Assembly (NCBI GenBank): GCA_036345935.2
Contig: JADWOT020001231.1
Location: forward strand, 186,001-250,000
Direction: 5' to 3'
Source of the DNA: Taenia hydatigena
Taxonomy: Eukaryota > Platyhelminthes > Cestoda > Cyclophyllidea > Taeniidae
DNA: 64,000 bases
A program made the translations under genes and the position numbers. Shown piece by piece: positions 11,881 through 24,344 of the stretch. The notes under the pieces were generated by a model that ran no database searches, had not been told where the DNA came from, and saw only the letters and a list, made by a program, of their open reading frames with translations. Position 1 is the stretch's first letter; every line of letters starts with the position of its first letter.

Positions 11881-12410
11881 GTTTCTGGTAGTGGAATAGG
11901 TTCCCACTCGTGCTTGTCCACTTTAGCTGTTATTCAGTATGCACCACCTTTTTGTAAGATTCGAATTCTTAATCCATTACACATTAGTTCCGATTCATTG
12001 CATCGCTTTACGCAGACAAAGCCTATACTCAAAGTATCCCCACTTTCGACCTAAATCGTTAACATTCTAAGCAGTGCTGTTTTAATAAAATTGACAACAG
12101 TCATTCCATTTCATGCCTACTATTCCAAACCGAACAAGGCGCCTTCTTCCATAACCGCCTCCAGGTCCCTTAAAGTTGATACCACCTTGATGCGTATGAC
12201 TGTAGCACAATGCATATTTGAAGTCGAAACGTTTTATTTCAATGCAGCAAGCAACAACAAATTACAGCGATAGGTGCATTTGAAGGGGGCTCAGTAACAT
12301 CTAGCCTTGGTCATTATGATCTGCACAATCAAACCACGGAAGTCACTTGCTCCAGTGTCATTTTTATCCACTTGCCAAAACGTTGCTGCTGATGCAAAAG
12401 ACCAGATCTT
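11881..12410. other. No gene seen
   Basis: A 60-codon plus-strand frame at 12,091-12,273 has no support. Confidence 0.4.
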
Positions 12411-12607
12411 ACAGGAGAGGAGAGACGTGTCTCAGTGAAGTAAAGAAGTACTTAAACAAAAATGAAATGTACTTAGAAGTACAAATGCGACTTAGCCAGT
12501 TCCTCCACCATGCCTCCATTTACCTTGACGAAGGTGCTCTCTCACTAAAAAACGGTGTTAAGAACGTAGATTTGCACAGCACCGCGCAAAACTTTGTAGA
12601 CTTTTAG
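12411..12607 (+). CDS. Possible 3' terminal exon, unknown protein
   Basis: The open frame continues upstream to 12,347, but a good acceptor (GATCTTACAG at 12,401-12,410) suggests an exon start at 12,411. The exon encodes about 65 residues: RGETCLSEVKKYLNKNEMYL, then MRLSQFLHHASIYLDEGALS, ending TAQNFVDF before TAG. The composition is mixed and hydrophilic, and amphipathic helices are likely. Purine-first codons are frequent. Upstream exons and function are unknown. Confidence 0.3.
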
Positions 12608-14745
12608 CGGTGTCGGCACAGATTCATTAGCCAGCGCCAACCACCAAAATGTACTTCAGCAGCAGTACTGCGTCGGCAGGGCAGCACAACCCTCCGTAGA
12701 CTGTGAGAAAGGAGAGTCTAGTACACAATTTCAGGTGCCTACTCAAAGTCTCTACTTTTCGTAGTGCTACTCACAGTTCCCATCCATCCACTCATGTATT
12801 CAATCACTCCTCACCACAGAAGTGAACAGATTGGACTCGGAGAAAGATTTCATGCCCGAAGAAGCAGAATGGTTGCACATCAACAGTCTCAGTCATTGTG
12901 GAATTATGAAATAATCCAACCATTTTAATTTGAGAATCGAGACTTAATCAAACAGTAGCATGGACTGCGCGTTGAGGCCACGTAAAGCAAAATTTTGACT
13001 GCTTTGGCTTGCATTTGATCATTTAGTTCATATTAAAGTTGCTGAAGATGCATTTAGCTCGTCAATGGAGAAGCAAACACCTAGTAGCCTATCCGGGGCA
13101 CAGCTGCTGTAATTATCACCATCACCACACCCACGATAGATTTTGCCAAAATGGATAGCAGCATGATTCGGATATTGTAGCAGTTACTACACAGACAATA
13201 AAAAAGACCTTAGAAGAGGACAATTATTTCTTACCTAAAAAAAGGTTAATTAGGGTGGTTAATGCCCGCTCCTATATGAACAAGGTAAGAAGCAATATCG
13301 AAGAGTACCTTATAATTGTTATCCATTAGTCTTATCAAGTTTGAGCTCTAGACTACCTGCAATAATGAGTAATGTCAAATCTTTGCAATGTAGTCAATTT
13401 TCAAATCACGACAACGATTTGACACCATGAATGTCGAATGTGGCACATCAGAATGAAGCTATTGCAGTAAATGAAAGGCAAAAAGTGTTCTAGTAAGCAA
13501 GGTCAATTTTGTGCCATTTTATGAGAATAACCTGCTTAAATTGTTTGAAAAACACTTGCACTGGAGTGTCGCAGACGTTTAGGCAGCAGCAACAGCACAT
13601 TGAAATGAGACGGTTGAATCTACTTCTCATGATCGGTGATCAGGTGTTAGAGGAGTCCACAATGTACTTTAGCGTGAACCGGTACTACAAACACTAATCC
13701 ACCATCACATCACGAACGCGATAACATCGTAGGAAACAGCGATGTAGCGTCCATACTGGCAAATCCATATCTGCGGCGACTGCTAGTCCAATGCCAGCTG
13801 TCTGCAAAACAGTCCAGCTCTTGTCAAATAACAGGCTCAAGTATACACCTTTGACCAAATAATCTGTCTCATTCGGAAGTCTGCTGCCATGCTTAATCAC
13901 CGCTACCACCAACTTCGTTGCCTGTGTGAAAATGGAATAAATTAAATAAAGTGAGCAGGAAAAAAATTTTACTTGTCTAACTTTGTGTTTAAAAGAACGG
14001 GCTTGCCGGTTTGTTCCTCCTCAAACACGTCACAAATCCACCCGCTCCTCACCGAAGACCACACTTCGTGTCATCAATGTCTGTTGGTTTGCGCCGAACT
14101 CGCAAAAAGCGGCAAAGAAAGAGGCCCCAAAGATTCCTAAAAAGAATTGAAAATATCACAATCATGCACCTACACCCTTCCCCTTCTACTAAGCCAAATT
14201 TGCGTTTACCTATGCAGTGCACACGATTTGACACTGTCTATGTCACTAGAAACCACTAGAATCTTATTTTATGCGCTAGCGGTGCGAAAGTTAAAAAATG
14301 ACGGAGAGGCTTAGTGCCCAATATACGACCGCATGAATCGCACCAAAATCGGTGCACGTAGAACCGAAAGTGAAGACAGGGTGGAAACTAACCACCCGAA
14401 ATGTCCAAATTGAGAGCAAAGGCAAAATTTGTACTTAAGGTTAAGCATGCTTTCCTTCACCATCATCTAGGTCACATTAAGATTAATATGGCCGTTTAGA
14501 TATCACCTTCGTGGGTTGTATTAGCACTCTTAACCATGGTCATCCTGCCTATGCATGATCAACACACGGACTAACACGACACCTCGTGTGGTTAACTGGA
14601 GCTAATTAAATGAATACGAAGAGATACAGGGATGCAAAGCGCTATTGATGGGGGCTTCCAAAGAATATTTAATCAAGAGGCAACGGTTGATACAGGCCTA
14701 GGTAAGAAGTTCAGCATCGCAATCAGCAATCCTTATGGGGAGTGC
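12608..14745. other. No gene seen
   Basis: Weak frames at 13,509-13,697 (+), 13,694-13,912 (-) and 14,011-14,259 (+). None has splice or repeat support. Confidence 0.4.
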
Positions 14746-17700
14746 ATAAAACTCAACTCCTCCTTACGTCCTACCACACGATACCGACAATCGGCAATAA
14801 GTCATGCACATGGAGCTCCGTTAAGTGCTAAAAATTAAAAATGCATGCACAAAAACGCACCCATTTATGCAAATTCCTGGGAGGCATAAAATCGCATGGA
14901 GTGCCGAAAAGTATCCCAAGGAGAAATTAGCCAGAGTTAAACTTATGTGATATATCCTTTCCAACTTCTGCTACCTCGCCCAGACAGAGCAATTGTGGAA
15001 AGAAGCGTAATAACAGAATAACACTAAAAGCAGCAATGAAAGCAGAGTGGATGAAGCAGTTGTGTCTTGAAGGAAACAATAAAATATTCACTCACACAGG
15101 GTCGTCAGCTTCTCAACCGATGCAGCCACTAGTCTAACCGAAGGCAGCTGCAAGTTGAGATTGTTGCCATGACTACGAGAAGAGGGGAGGGCGTGGCTGG
15201 GCTTCCACTGTTGCTGTTACCAGAAGAATGAAGTGGCAGTATGTGCGACTGTGGTCTGAAGCAGGATAAGAGACGCAGCATCCAAATGTACTAAGTCTTC
15301 TTCGAATTAATTCTCATGTACTCCTTACTAGGAGCCACTGTCTGCAGACAAAGCGGTTAGCAATTAACGTGACCAGGCTGGTGATCAATCGAATCGTTTG
15401 CCAACCAAATAAACGTTGTGTAGAGATACTTACTGCTCACCAAATAAAAATAGGTTTGTTTGGTATCCGCAACAACGCTACTACCATTCACGACCGATCA
15501 CGATAACCATAGCAAATGCAATGCAGAGAATTAAGTTCACACAATATTCTCAACAATAGCCATTAAGCAGTTGCAACCGGGTTCTTCAAAGACCGAAAAT
15601 TCCCTTAAGTGGCAAAAAATGCAATCCACAATCCGTGCCCTTCTTAATACCACGCAAGCAATGTTTAAATTTGTGCTCTTACTTCACCATTCTACAGTAA
15701 AAGCATTTGAGAAGGCATATGGCCAGCAGCCATTTTCAAAAGGAAACAAGCTGCTAAGATACAAACCGAATTAATTCTGGATTACTACGAATAAGAAACA
15801 GCGCATCTACATGTGCGAGCCCTCTCAGCTTTCTTTTCAAACAGGGACTCCGCAATTAGCAGCCGCATTTGAAACGTGACATTTTTAATGAAAATTACAT
15901 CAGGTACTTACAAAATGTAGCAAGCCAATGGCACACTTAGTCTAAGCAAATTTGGATAGAAGCGAGTAAAAAAGGACAAGAGCAGTCCCAAGCATACTTA
16001 GCCCGTTCAACAAGAATAGGCTTCCTAAACATAGCCACAACTAAACTGTAAGATTTAATTACGAATATTGCTACAAGTGCTTACAAAGAGAAACAAATAA
16101 ATGACACCCAAGAGTAAGCAATTCTTTATCAAAACAGATTAAAATATCTTCCCTACAGACCTTAGACCTCCAGACTTCAGTTGTGAATAAAGGCTCTTAA
16201 AACATCAGGCACGGCAAAACTAAAAGATTTAATTACGACTTAAACTAATAGTGCAGGCAAAAAGAATCAAGCAAACGCACCAAAGATTAAGTAAATATAG
16301 GCTAAAGCCGAAAGACTAATAAAAACATGTTAAATATAAGAAAAAGCTCTCAAGGTCCAATTTTCATTAAACAGAAATGGAAACCATAAGAGATGGGCAA
16401 TTTTTAGTTCCTTTGAAAATATATTCTCGAAACTCAACATGAGATCGACATTAGTTGATTCGGGATCATCAAAATAAAATTACAAAAGCAAAAGATTGCA
16501 GATTCACTACTCCGATCAAGACTGAACCGAAAAGCAGTTAACGAGAGCATAGTGATAGATCCTAGCTACTTTTGGCTAATTTTCTTGTAGAAAATTCAAA
16601 TAACGTTGACCGATACTAAAGCGACATTACTTAGACCGAGAAAAATTACAATGCACAAAAGGCCGCACATTCCTTAATCTAATTAAGTCTTAGTAAAAGG
16701 TGATCAAATAGACCGCCGCTACATGAGACGACTAATTTCGGTTACTTTACTAATGTAAACTCAACACGCATCGTATGGGACGAGAACATCAGGAAATAGT
16801 AACAGTGGACGAGAGGTCGCGGACTGCCTTTTCTGGTCGAGGCTAAAATCAAGCGCAAAGAGTTTTATATGGGAGACATAACGTGACTATTTCTGGCTCC
16901 AATTTCAATATAAAATTTAAATGCATCAAATATAACCCAAGCAGCATTACTTAACTTGAGAACATCTGAAAACAACAACAGTGGACGAAAGCACACAGAT
17001 GTCTTTTTCTAATAAAGGCTGAATCGAAAGGAATGAAATTGCACGCAGAGGTATAACCTAGATATTTTCAGTACCCTTTTTAAATAAATTTGATGTGCTT
17101 TGGGTTGAATTATGTCGCCATTGCTTAACTCGAGAACATTGCATATAATTTTACAAGACAAGAGGCCGCGAAATTCATATTTCGGACAAGGCTAAATCAG
17201 AAATAATGCCCCGGAGAGCAGTGACTTTACCCTACTATCTTCGATTCTTTTCGCAAACTAATCTCAGCACTCTTAGATCGAAACTTAGTGGTCACCGCTT
17301 AAATCAAGAACTTCAGATTATATCTACACCAGACAAAAGGCTACAGAATTTCTATTCTAATCAAGGATAACAACGAAATTGATGGATTGCGGCGTAGTAG
17401 CATAATACAACTGATTCAGTTCCATTCGCAGATAATCTTGATATGGGCCGAGCAGAACTAAGTCGTCACTGTATAACTTGAGAATGCCACGAAACACTAG
17501 CAAAAAAAGGCCGTAGAGTGCCTTTTCTGGATAAGGCTGAATAAGAGCGAATTACATAACGCTTAGCAATTTAGAGCGCCTATTCCCCATGTCCTTGGAA
17601 TCGTAAATTAAATGCACTCCTACCCAAACCAGTTCGCCGTTGATTAACATCAAAAGCAGTTGCAGAAGGCTAGAAGCCTCAAAATTTCAAATCTGAACAA

Positions 17701-17960
17701 AACTAATATAAAATGGATGAAGTAGGAACCATATTTAACTCTACTACATCAACAGCCAGGGCTTATACAGATCATTTCTAGACCAAAGTATAAGAGATAT
17801 GGAACGCAGCGCAGCTAATGCTTTACCCTTCCTTCTTTCATAATTTAGCATGGACAATCACGAACAAATTTGTGATGGTTCCGGCTGTGCACCGGTATAC
17901 ACCGCCATTTCTTTCCATTGTGGCAGAACGAGGATTTTAGCCGATCTATGATTTTCCTTT
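14746..17960 (+). repeat. Large repeat family A, copy 1
   Basis: Aligns along most of its length with 58,219-60,235. The left arm (14,840-15,335) matches 58,285-58,725, sharing for example GATATATCCTTTCCAACTTC and CATGACTACGAGAAGAGGGG. The right part (16,355-17,960) matches 58,725-60,235. About 1.02 kb (15,335-16,355) has no counterpart in copy 2. There is no open frame of note. The tandem array is listed separately. Terminal inverted repeats, LTRs and target duplications were looked for by eye and not found. It may be a non-autonomous mobile element or a segmental duplicate. Confidence 0.75.
15880..17800 (+). repeat. Degenerate tandem array, unit about 172 bp
   Basis: Successive units begin with variants of TTACTTAACTCGAGAACATC at about 16,452, 16,625, 16,775, 16,948, 17,128, 17,300, 17,475 and 17,643, a spacing of 150-180 bp. 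Earlier units repeat AAGATTTAATTACGA at about 16,053 and 16,225, 172 bp apart. Each unit also carries a variant of AGGCCGC followed by AAGGCTGAATC. Units are strongly diverged, so the array is old. The same units recur in copy 2. Confidence 0.7.
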
Positions 17961-18744
17961 CATTTCACTTCGTCTCGAAGATGCCCTCAATCCTCTATCG
18001 CTTAAATACCTTGAGTTCACTGATGCTATCTGCGTATTCTATAGACTTATTTATTAGCCTGTATTAATGGCCCGAATAAAGCAGTTATTGATGCGTAATA
18101 ATAATAAACAAAATAAAGTGTAAACCACAATTGTCTAACAAATGATTATTATTGCTTATTTTGCTAGAAAAACGCGACGAAAACCCATATATTGCTGTCT
18201 ACTCTTACCTGGGATGTGTGCAAAGTAATGGCATAGGCAGAATTCTGATTTCATGTGGTGACTCGATTAGCTCATGTTCAACGATATAGACGCGAGTGGA
18301 GCAAGATACTTTTCATGTGAGTTGAAGGACTAAACACCATTGATGTCTAATAATCCTTTGCAGTTTAAATATGTCGACGCTTCAGAGGTTTCAATGCAGC
18401 GATAGGAGAAATGGCACTACTATCGCTAGTGACCTTGAAGACGAAGAGTGAATAAGTTAATTTAAAGGCTTGTTTTCCTAACACGAAAGTACTAGCAGCA
18501 ATCAAATATGGAATTTATAGATTACTTTCATAAGTTATTCTTATTTTGATTTCAAATGGCGCATAGTACATTTGGTTTGATTTCGTATTCCATTGGATTA
18601 AATAATGCAAACCTAATTTGAACTCGTTGATATTAATCAGTATGCACGTGTAGCCGCATTTTTTTCGGAATTTTTATGTACATTTATGCATTTGCTTTTT
18701 CAAAGAATATGCAAAGGCAACGTTTCTTATTGTATTATCCCCTA

Positions 18745-18920
18745 TACCACCACTGCAGCGTTCCAAAACCTTCCTGAAAGCAAAAGAATAAATAATGCTC
18801 GGGCAGAAAATGTATTTTCTCCGAACAGAAAGGAATCTGAGATGCCGGCATGACCTAGAGACCTTTCGCCTGACAACGGCTATAGTCACTCAAGTGACCG
18901 TAACCAGAACCAGCAGTTGC
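18745..18920 (-). repeat. Dispersed repeat family D, copy 3
   Basis: Minus-strand copy, more diverged than copies 1 and 2. It retains GCAACTGCTGGTTCTGG at one end and GGAACGCTGCAGTGGTGGT at the other. The frame shared by copies 1 and 2 is broken here. Confidence 0.5.
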
Positions 18921-19336
18921 ACAACCTAAGCACTGCATCCGCCTCTTCAAATCTAGCTGTGAATATTCATACCTTTACTAAGGACATGGCTCACATTTTA
19001 GTCTTTGACAATGTTACATTGCATTGTAGGTACTCCCCTTGTGCCAATATTTTTACCATACACGAGTTGTTAAGATTGAGTGGTATGAGGTACATACTCT
19101 TAGACCATTTACATTATAAGCTATTGCGTAGTTTTGCTGTGGCTAATTCTTTAACTCTTTGTGTACAACTAGGTAATAAGCACATACATTCCTTTGTAAA
19201 AGGCATGCATGCCATTAATATGAGTTCAATATGCATTTTGATCAGTTGACAAAGCTTTGCTTGACTGCCTCTGCTTTATAACTGCGGCGGTTGTGCTGGC
19301 TTCACTAAAAAGGAGAAACCGAATGGATTATCAAGT

Positions 19337-19720
19337 TCATAAAATGTGATAAGCAATGATAGAAAGAGAGTAAAAACTGATGAGAAGAGGGAGAGGAAGG
19401 TGAAAGTGCAATGATAAAGAAAAATGGATGCAATCGATAGAAATAAAAGGATGCGCATACAAGGCTATAGTCATTCCTCCTCCAACAACGCCGAATCTGC
19501 CACCTGCTTCATCTCCTGCCTTTGCTAGCCACCATTTCCTCAAATCTCTAATGACATCTCTATACTATAATCCCCAGTTCCTGGTGGTCTTTACTCTCGT
19601 ACTCATTCTTAGGCTTCCCATTCCCCTTCTTCACTTACTTCCCTTCTTCTTTCATTTCCTTTGGTTATCCTTCCTTATTTCCTTCTTTTCTCACCTTCTC
19701 AATGTCAGCGAAACAATTTT
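19337..19720. other. Purine-rich tract followed by pyrimidine-rich tract
   Basis: About 19,340-19,450 is mostly A and G on the plus strand; about 19,470-19,720 is mostly C and T. The 123-codon frame at 19,428-19,799 is explained by this bias (Leu, Phe, Ser, Pro rich). Confidence 0.5.
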
Positions 19721-21417
19721 GGGCTTCTCTAAGAAATTCGCATTGAAATACTGCACCTATCATTACTTGGCTATTTACATTCCTAAGTGTCGCTTTTAAA
19801 TGGCCCGGTATGTTCAAGTGGGGTGGTCATCAAAGTTCTAAAATGTTTAATTTACGGCTTTGAAATGTATGCTCATCTATTTGTATTGATGGTAAGCAGT
19901 GCAACATCTACATTTTTAGGTTCTTCATCAATTTCAGGCAACTCTCAGCTCCTCATTAGCAGCATTCTCACCCACTCTTCCTGCTTAACTAGGCATGGAC
20001 ATTACGTCATTAGATTTACCAGTCTCGCCATGTCTAATGCCTCGAAAATCACAAAAGAACCAGCAATACGGTCATTTTATAAAGCCCCCTTAATGACAAT
20101 TTCGAATCACGATTAAAAATGCTGGAATACCACCCACTAAAAGAATTTACAAGATTCGGAAAAGTTTACTAAAATAAACTATGCTAAAGATGTCCTTAAG
20201 ATGGAGTCTCATGTATGTGCAGCTGAACAATAGCCAATAAATGTATCTTAGAGCAGGCTTTAAATTTGTCGGGGAACATGACTTGAGAGTTTAGAATAAC
20301 CAATACGTGACGATTGCACTACTGGTGATCTTATCGACATCTTGAAGGCGTTATGGACTTCAAGAGGTAGCAGTGGCGGAACTATCGCGCCAATTTGCGT
20401 TTTCATCGTTTCCAAATTCTGACAGGCATGGAACGTGGGATGCTACAGAATGGAGAGGAAAAGTACAGCAGGGTAGAAGGAAGTTTAAACAAACTATGAA
20501 TCAGATTGACTCACGCACAGTTAAATAGAAAATGGTATCGCATCATTTGTGACTTCATTAATTCACCCTACTCGCCATTTATGCATGAAATTTTGCCCTG
20601 GTTAATGGGTCTTGCCGATCGATCGGCTGCTTGACAGAGTAACTTAGGTGCAACGAGGACACAGTGTATGCACTTATTGATCCATCAATCGACCAGCGTC
20701 GATGAGTCAGCAGAGGGGTGCACGTTGAGAGTGCAGCCCATGGAAATCTCAACCCCGCATTTACCAGCCCATTCAGCTATGACTTATCGACGATCACATG
20801 TGGTCGTCATTTCCCATTGCCTTTCTGCCACAACCTTTGGCTTGAGGTAGTAGGAGTGGGTGGTGAAGCAAGGTGTTCTTTTAAATGCTGGTAAAATCGC
20901 CTAGTAATTAGAGGACTATTAGCAAAAGGTACCCCATCATAAAACATCTTTTGAGGCTAGCGGATAGACACAAGAAGACAGTACATGTCGTTATGGACTC
21001 TGCTCGAGTGAATTATCGCGTTAAATGACTCTTAATACGTCATGGATTAAAGAAAGTAAACGCCGCTAAAATATTTGTGCCAGTGTCCGCTGCTAGCAAA
21101 ACATCCTCGCATATCATTTAGAACCACGGCGGTAAAACCCGTTCCCATTAAAGTTCTGTTTTACTACCAACACTTGATGGGTTCTGAAGGCATTTAATTG
21201 TTACGATGAAATTGTTGAGATGCTAGTAAAGGCAAGGAAACAACGGACTGCAGAACCACTTGCTCGTTCATTCAAAAATGTCAGATGTCGCTTTATGACA
21301 GCAGATAGCGACAATTGTCTAATATTTTGCTATGTTGTCAGGTTAAGGAAAAGATTTCGAGCGCATGCTGCTGGTGAATTGAGCACTTATTCCGAAGGAA
21401 GAGCGGTTAAACAGATA

Positions 21418-21725
21418 CGAGGGCTTTCACATGTGGGCATTTTGTGAAGTGGTGGCAGTACCTATGGGATGCTCAAACCCATCTACAGCAGACCATAACT
21501 TGATAGAGAAGGATGCGTAGCTAGCAGACGTTGATGTGCCTATTTTAACGACCTAATAGGAATTTAGAGGATTTTGGAATGCAACGCTTATACATTAGCG
21601 ATCGCAGTGAAATCACTGCTGCTCCTACTTAAAATCAAATTTGATAAAATTGAGTAGGAAAGACAGAAATAAGGGTAGCAATCAGACCTGGTGATGAATT
21701 GTAGGAATTAGAGTCGTCTGCTTAA
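21418..21725 (+). pseudogene. Reverse-transcriptase-like fragment, broken copy
   Basis: Aligns with 60,243-60,535. In the frame at 21,433 it reads MWAFCEVVAVPMGCSNP, then ADHNLIEKD, then stops (TAG, then TAA TAG). The pattern VPMGCSNP..AD..L.EK resembles the conserved MGSPLSP..A.L.ME motif of retroelement reverse transcriptases. This is a motif resemblance only. With three in-frame stops the copy cannot be active. Confidence 0.35.
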
Positions 21726-22139
21726 AAGAGGACTTACGCGCATCGCCTTCATAAGCCCTCTTGGCGCTTGCACTTGTATCTTTCACTGGATCAGCACGCA
21801 AATTTTTTAACATTTTGTGATGTAGTGCTAGCTTTGAGAATAAAAAATGCACGACGGTAAAGGTTTTTCACTGGGCTAGGAAAACAGCATCTAGCCAAAT
21901 ATATATTTTGTTTACCATGAGTGCTTTGATGATTTACTTGATTTATAGGACCTCAAAGATTGAGAGAATTGCACGAGAGGAAGACGATTAATTGAGTTGA
22001 CGATACGTCAATTTACCAATGTCAATGACACTGTTGACCATATGAGGAGACCGAAACGTCGAATGGGTGCTCATTTGCAGCTTAATCGTCTAAAACGACT
22101 CACGCATTTAAAACTTAAATGTCAGCATAGGGCTTAGGG
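21726..22139. other. No gene seen
   Basis: Spacer between the reverse-transcriptase-like fragment and D copy 2. Confidence 0.4.
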
Positions 22140-22335
22140 ACTTGATTATCAATAAAAGCTACTGCAGCGTCCCGAGGCTCTCTTGAAGGCGAATGAAGGT
22201 GGAATACTAGGATAGAATATATGTATTCGACAGACAGAAGAAAATGAGCTTCTGGCACAACCTGGACACCAGCGTATACAGCTAGGGCAATATGGCCACC
22301 TCTGTGACCCTGACCAAGACCGGCAGTCCATAAAA
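22140..22335 (-). repeat. Dispersed repeat family D, copy 2
   Basis: Minus-strand copy closest to copy 1 (10,470-10,660). Shares CACAGAGGTGGCCATATTGC and GAGCCTCGGGACGCTGCAGT. It lies within a 164-codon minus-strand frame (22,115-22,609) that also spans unrelated flank, so the frame is probably fortuitous outside the repeat. Confidence 0.6.
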
Positions 22336-22789
22336 GCAAAGTATTACATATAGCTATACACACAATATTATAGGCGGGTGTATCCAATATTGAGTTGTTA
22401 TTGCCATTTAGTAATGTCGGCAAAGGTTTAGGCAGAAGGTCGCCTACAAGATCATATAGCCGTGTTAAGGATAAATAATGCGAGGCACAATGGCAAAGTA
22501 AAATAAGGGATTCACTGCAAGACTTGAAGTGGGATTTAAATTTGGGAAAAGTGGGAAATTGACACTGTTGCCGCATTTCCTTTAGAGATGTAACTGCACA
22601 TTTATGCAACTAGAGCATGTGAACTCACGCATAGGATTATTGATAGATTTACAAAAAAATTAAATTACTTGAACATGTGAAACATATGTGTTAAACAAAC
22701 TACTGCGTGCATCATTTAAATAAAGTCAGAAATTAAAGGGGTATGATTTAATGAATCAACTATATTTTGCGATTGTTTGAATCCGAATC
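22336..22789. other. No gene seen
   Basis: Flank between D copy 2 and family C. It holds only the rest of the long minus-strand frame. Confidence 0.4.
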
Positions 22790-23650
22790 AAGTCTTTGAA
22801 TTGGCCAACCTGCCAATTATTTCCAAGGTCACTGGCGGTGGCATTGTTTCTTCTTCCGACTACGAGTTGAACTAGTCGCTGTACCGGAAGCGGCATAATT
22901 TCGGCAGAAGGGACTCTATTCTCCAAAAAAGGGCAATTTATCAAAACTACTGGGCACTACTTCGTGGCAACGACTTCGCAAGCCCCAAAATTCCACAGGA
23001 ACTTATGTGGATTCACTGGAATATATTTTGATTAGCATGGGCCATCACTTTGCTGATAACTTAGGTAAGAATAAATTGCATTTTATGGATTCTCATTGTA
23101 CCACTTTTGCACAAAGCAGATAATGATACCCATTCACTAAACAAATCAATTTTACTGTTCGTTGCCAATATTTCCAGTATTAACACACGGACAAGGATGC
23201 TTTATTAGACTCGCTGTAGTACTCACGTCTGCATAATATGCAGATAATATTATTTAGGCCAAAGTATCTACCTCCTGCCAAAACGTGGCTAGAAGTCTTC
23301 GGGTCAGAAGATAAGGGGTTTTATGTGTGAATCAGCCGCTTTATCCATTTCTACCTTCATTAATGGAATCTAATTAGCAATAGGCTTTGTCGCGTCGTTT
23401 AGATCGCGCATTCATAAGGCAGTGCATGTTTAAAGCAGGGGCTGATTACTCTACGTGCGCGCAATCAAATTTTTTATAAAGGGAAAAAGCAACAAAAGTG
23501 CTGTGCCATATTTTTTACCGTTTCTATCTCCATATATTTTAAATTAGGCGTAGGTCCCCTGTAATGAAATTTCATTCTGATCTAAAACTCGTAATATTTA
23601 GGCATTACTGGTGGGTTTACATTCGTGCCAACGTGGGAAACTTGTGTTGT
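22790..23650 (+). repeat. Dispersed repeat family C, copy 1
   Basis: Opens with ATTTCCAAGGTCACTGGCGG, matching ATTTCCAAGGTCATTAGCGG at 38.69 kb. Then comes AACTTAGGTAAGAATAAATTGCA, nearly repeated at 24,746 and, more diverged, at 38.97 kb. The segment 23,505-23,650 is repeated at 24,345-24,520. No protein was recognised. Confidence 0.55.
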
Positions 23651-24344
23651 AATTCACGCAATAATTAGGTTTGTCCGTAAGTTATTGCGAATAATTTTGT
23701 TAAGAAGAAGCGGTGAAGACAGAGTACAAAGCAGCAATTTGTTGTTTTCTATTCAACTTGCAAATAATAGGAATTTGTAAAGAGTCAGCATAGTTCTCGT
23801 CAGTGCATAGACTGTTTTGAGACAACATGCATTTCGCTGCATACTTTGGACAGTTTGATTTAAGATAAGACCTCAATTGTAAATAAGTTGTTTTTCGTTT
23901 ATGCCTACTTGTAGCAGTTATCGTTGCCAAATGTTACCAATGTAGTCCTGGTTGGTATGAAGAAATATTTGAGTCTCAGAATCTTGTTCACCTTTGCAAC
24001 AGCTCATGACAGTACTCGTGCTATTCTTGCTATTCGGGTTCCTCTAATGTGAGCTGATCCAAATGCAAAATTGAAATGCGAGGAGCATGTTCATTTTGCT
24101 GCGGTACTTTGTGTCTCTTTTAGTGGTGAGCTGGTCAGGGTTAGGACTCAGAGGCATGTTTACTTTCGCAACAGGTCGTGACAGTGTGCGTGTTAACATT
24201 GCCAGTTTAGGTCGTGTCGATTTCTGGTAGTTTAAGTTGGTGCATCTGCATGGGATTGCACATGTATAATAATGACTGCTTATTATCGTTGTATGTAAGT
24301 GAATTTGTTTAGAGAACAAAAACGGAAGCACCAAAAGTGTTAGA
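23651..24344. other. Inter-copy segment with an internal duplication
   Basis: 23,969-24,050 (GAGTCTCAGAATCTTGTTCA, then GCAACAGCTCATGACAGT) is repeated at about 24,141-24,220 (GACTCAGAGGCATGTTTACT, then GCAACAGGTCGTGACAGT), a spacing of about 170 bp. A 108-codon minus-strand frame (24,044-24,370) is unsupported. Confidence 0.4.

Larger units (their letters stand above)
17961..21417. other. 3.46-kb segment absent from family A copy 2
   Basis: In copy 2, the family A right end is followed almost at once by the reverse-transcriptase-like fragment (60,243). Here the matching fragment starts only at 21,418. The segment holds D copy 3, a purine-to-pyrimidine switch at 19.34-19.72 kb, and open frames at 18,917-19,249, 19,428-19,799 and 19,787-20,116 that I do not trust. 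Whether it was inserted here or lost from copy 2 cannot be decided. Confidence 0.45.

Noticed and set aside
19428..19799. 123-codon plus-strand frame rich in Leu, Phe, Ser and Pro
   Set aside because: It sits on a pyrimidine-rich tract that suppresses stops; the composition explains it.
22115..22609. 164-codon minus-strand frame
   Set aside because: It merges repeat D with unrelated flank, and the flanking part has no support.
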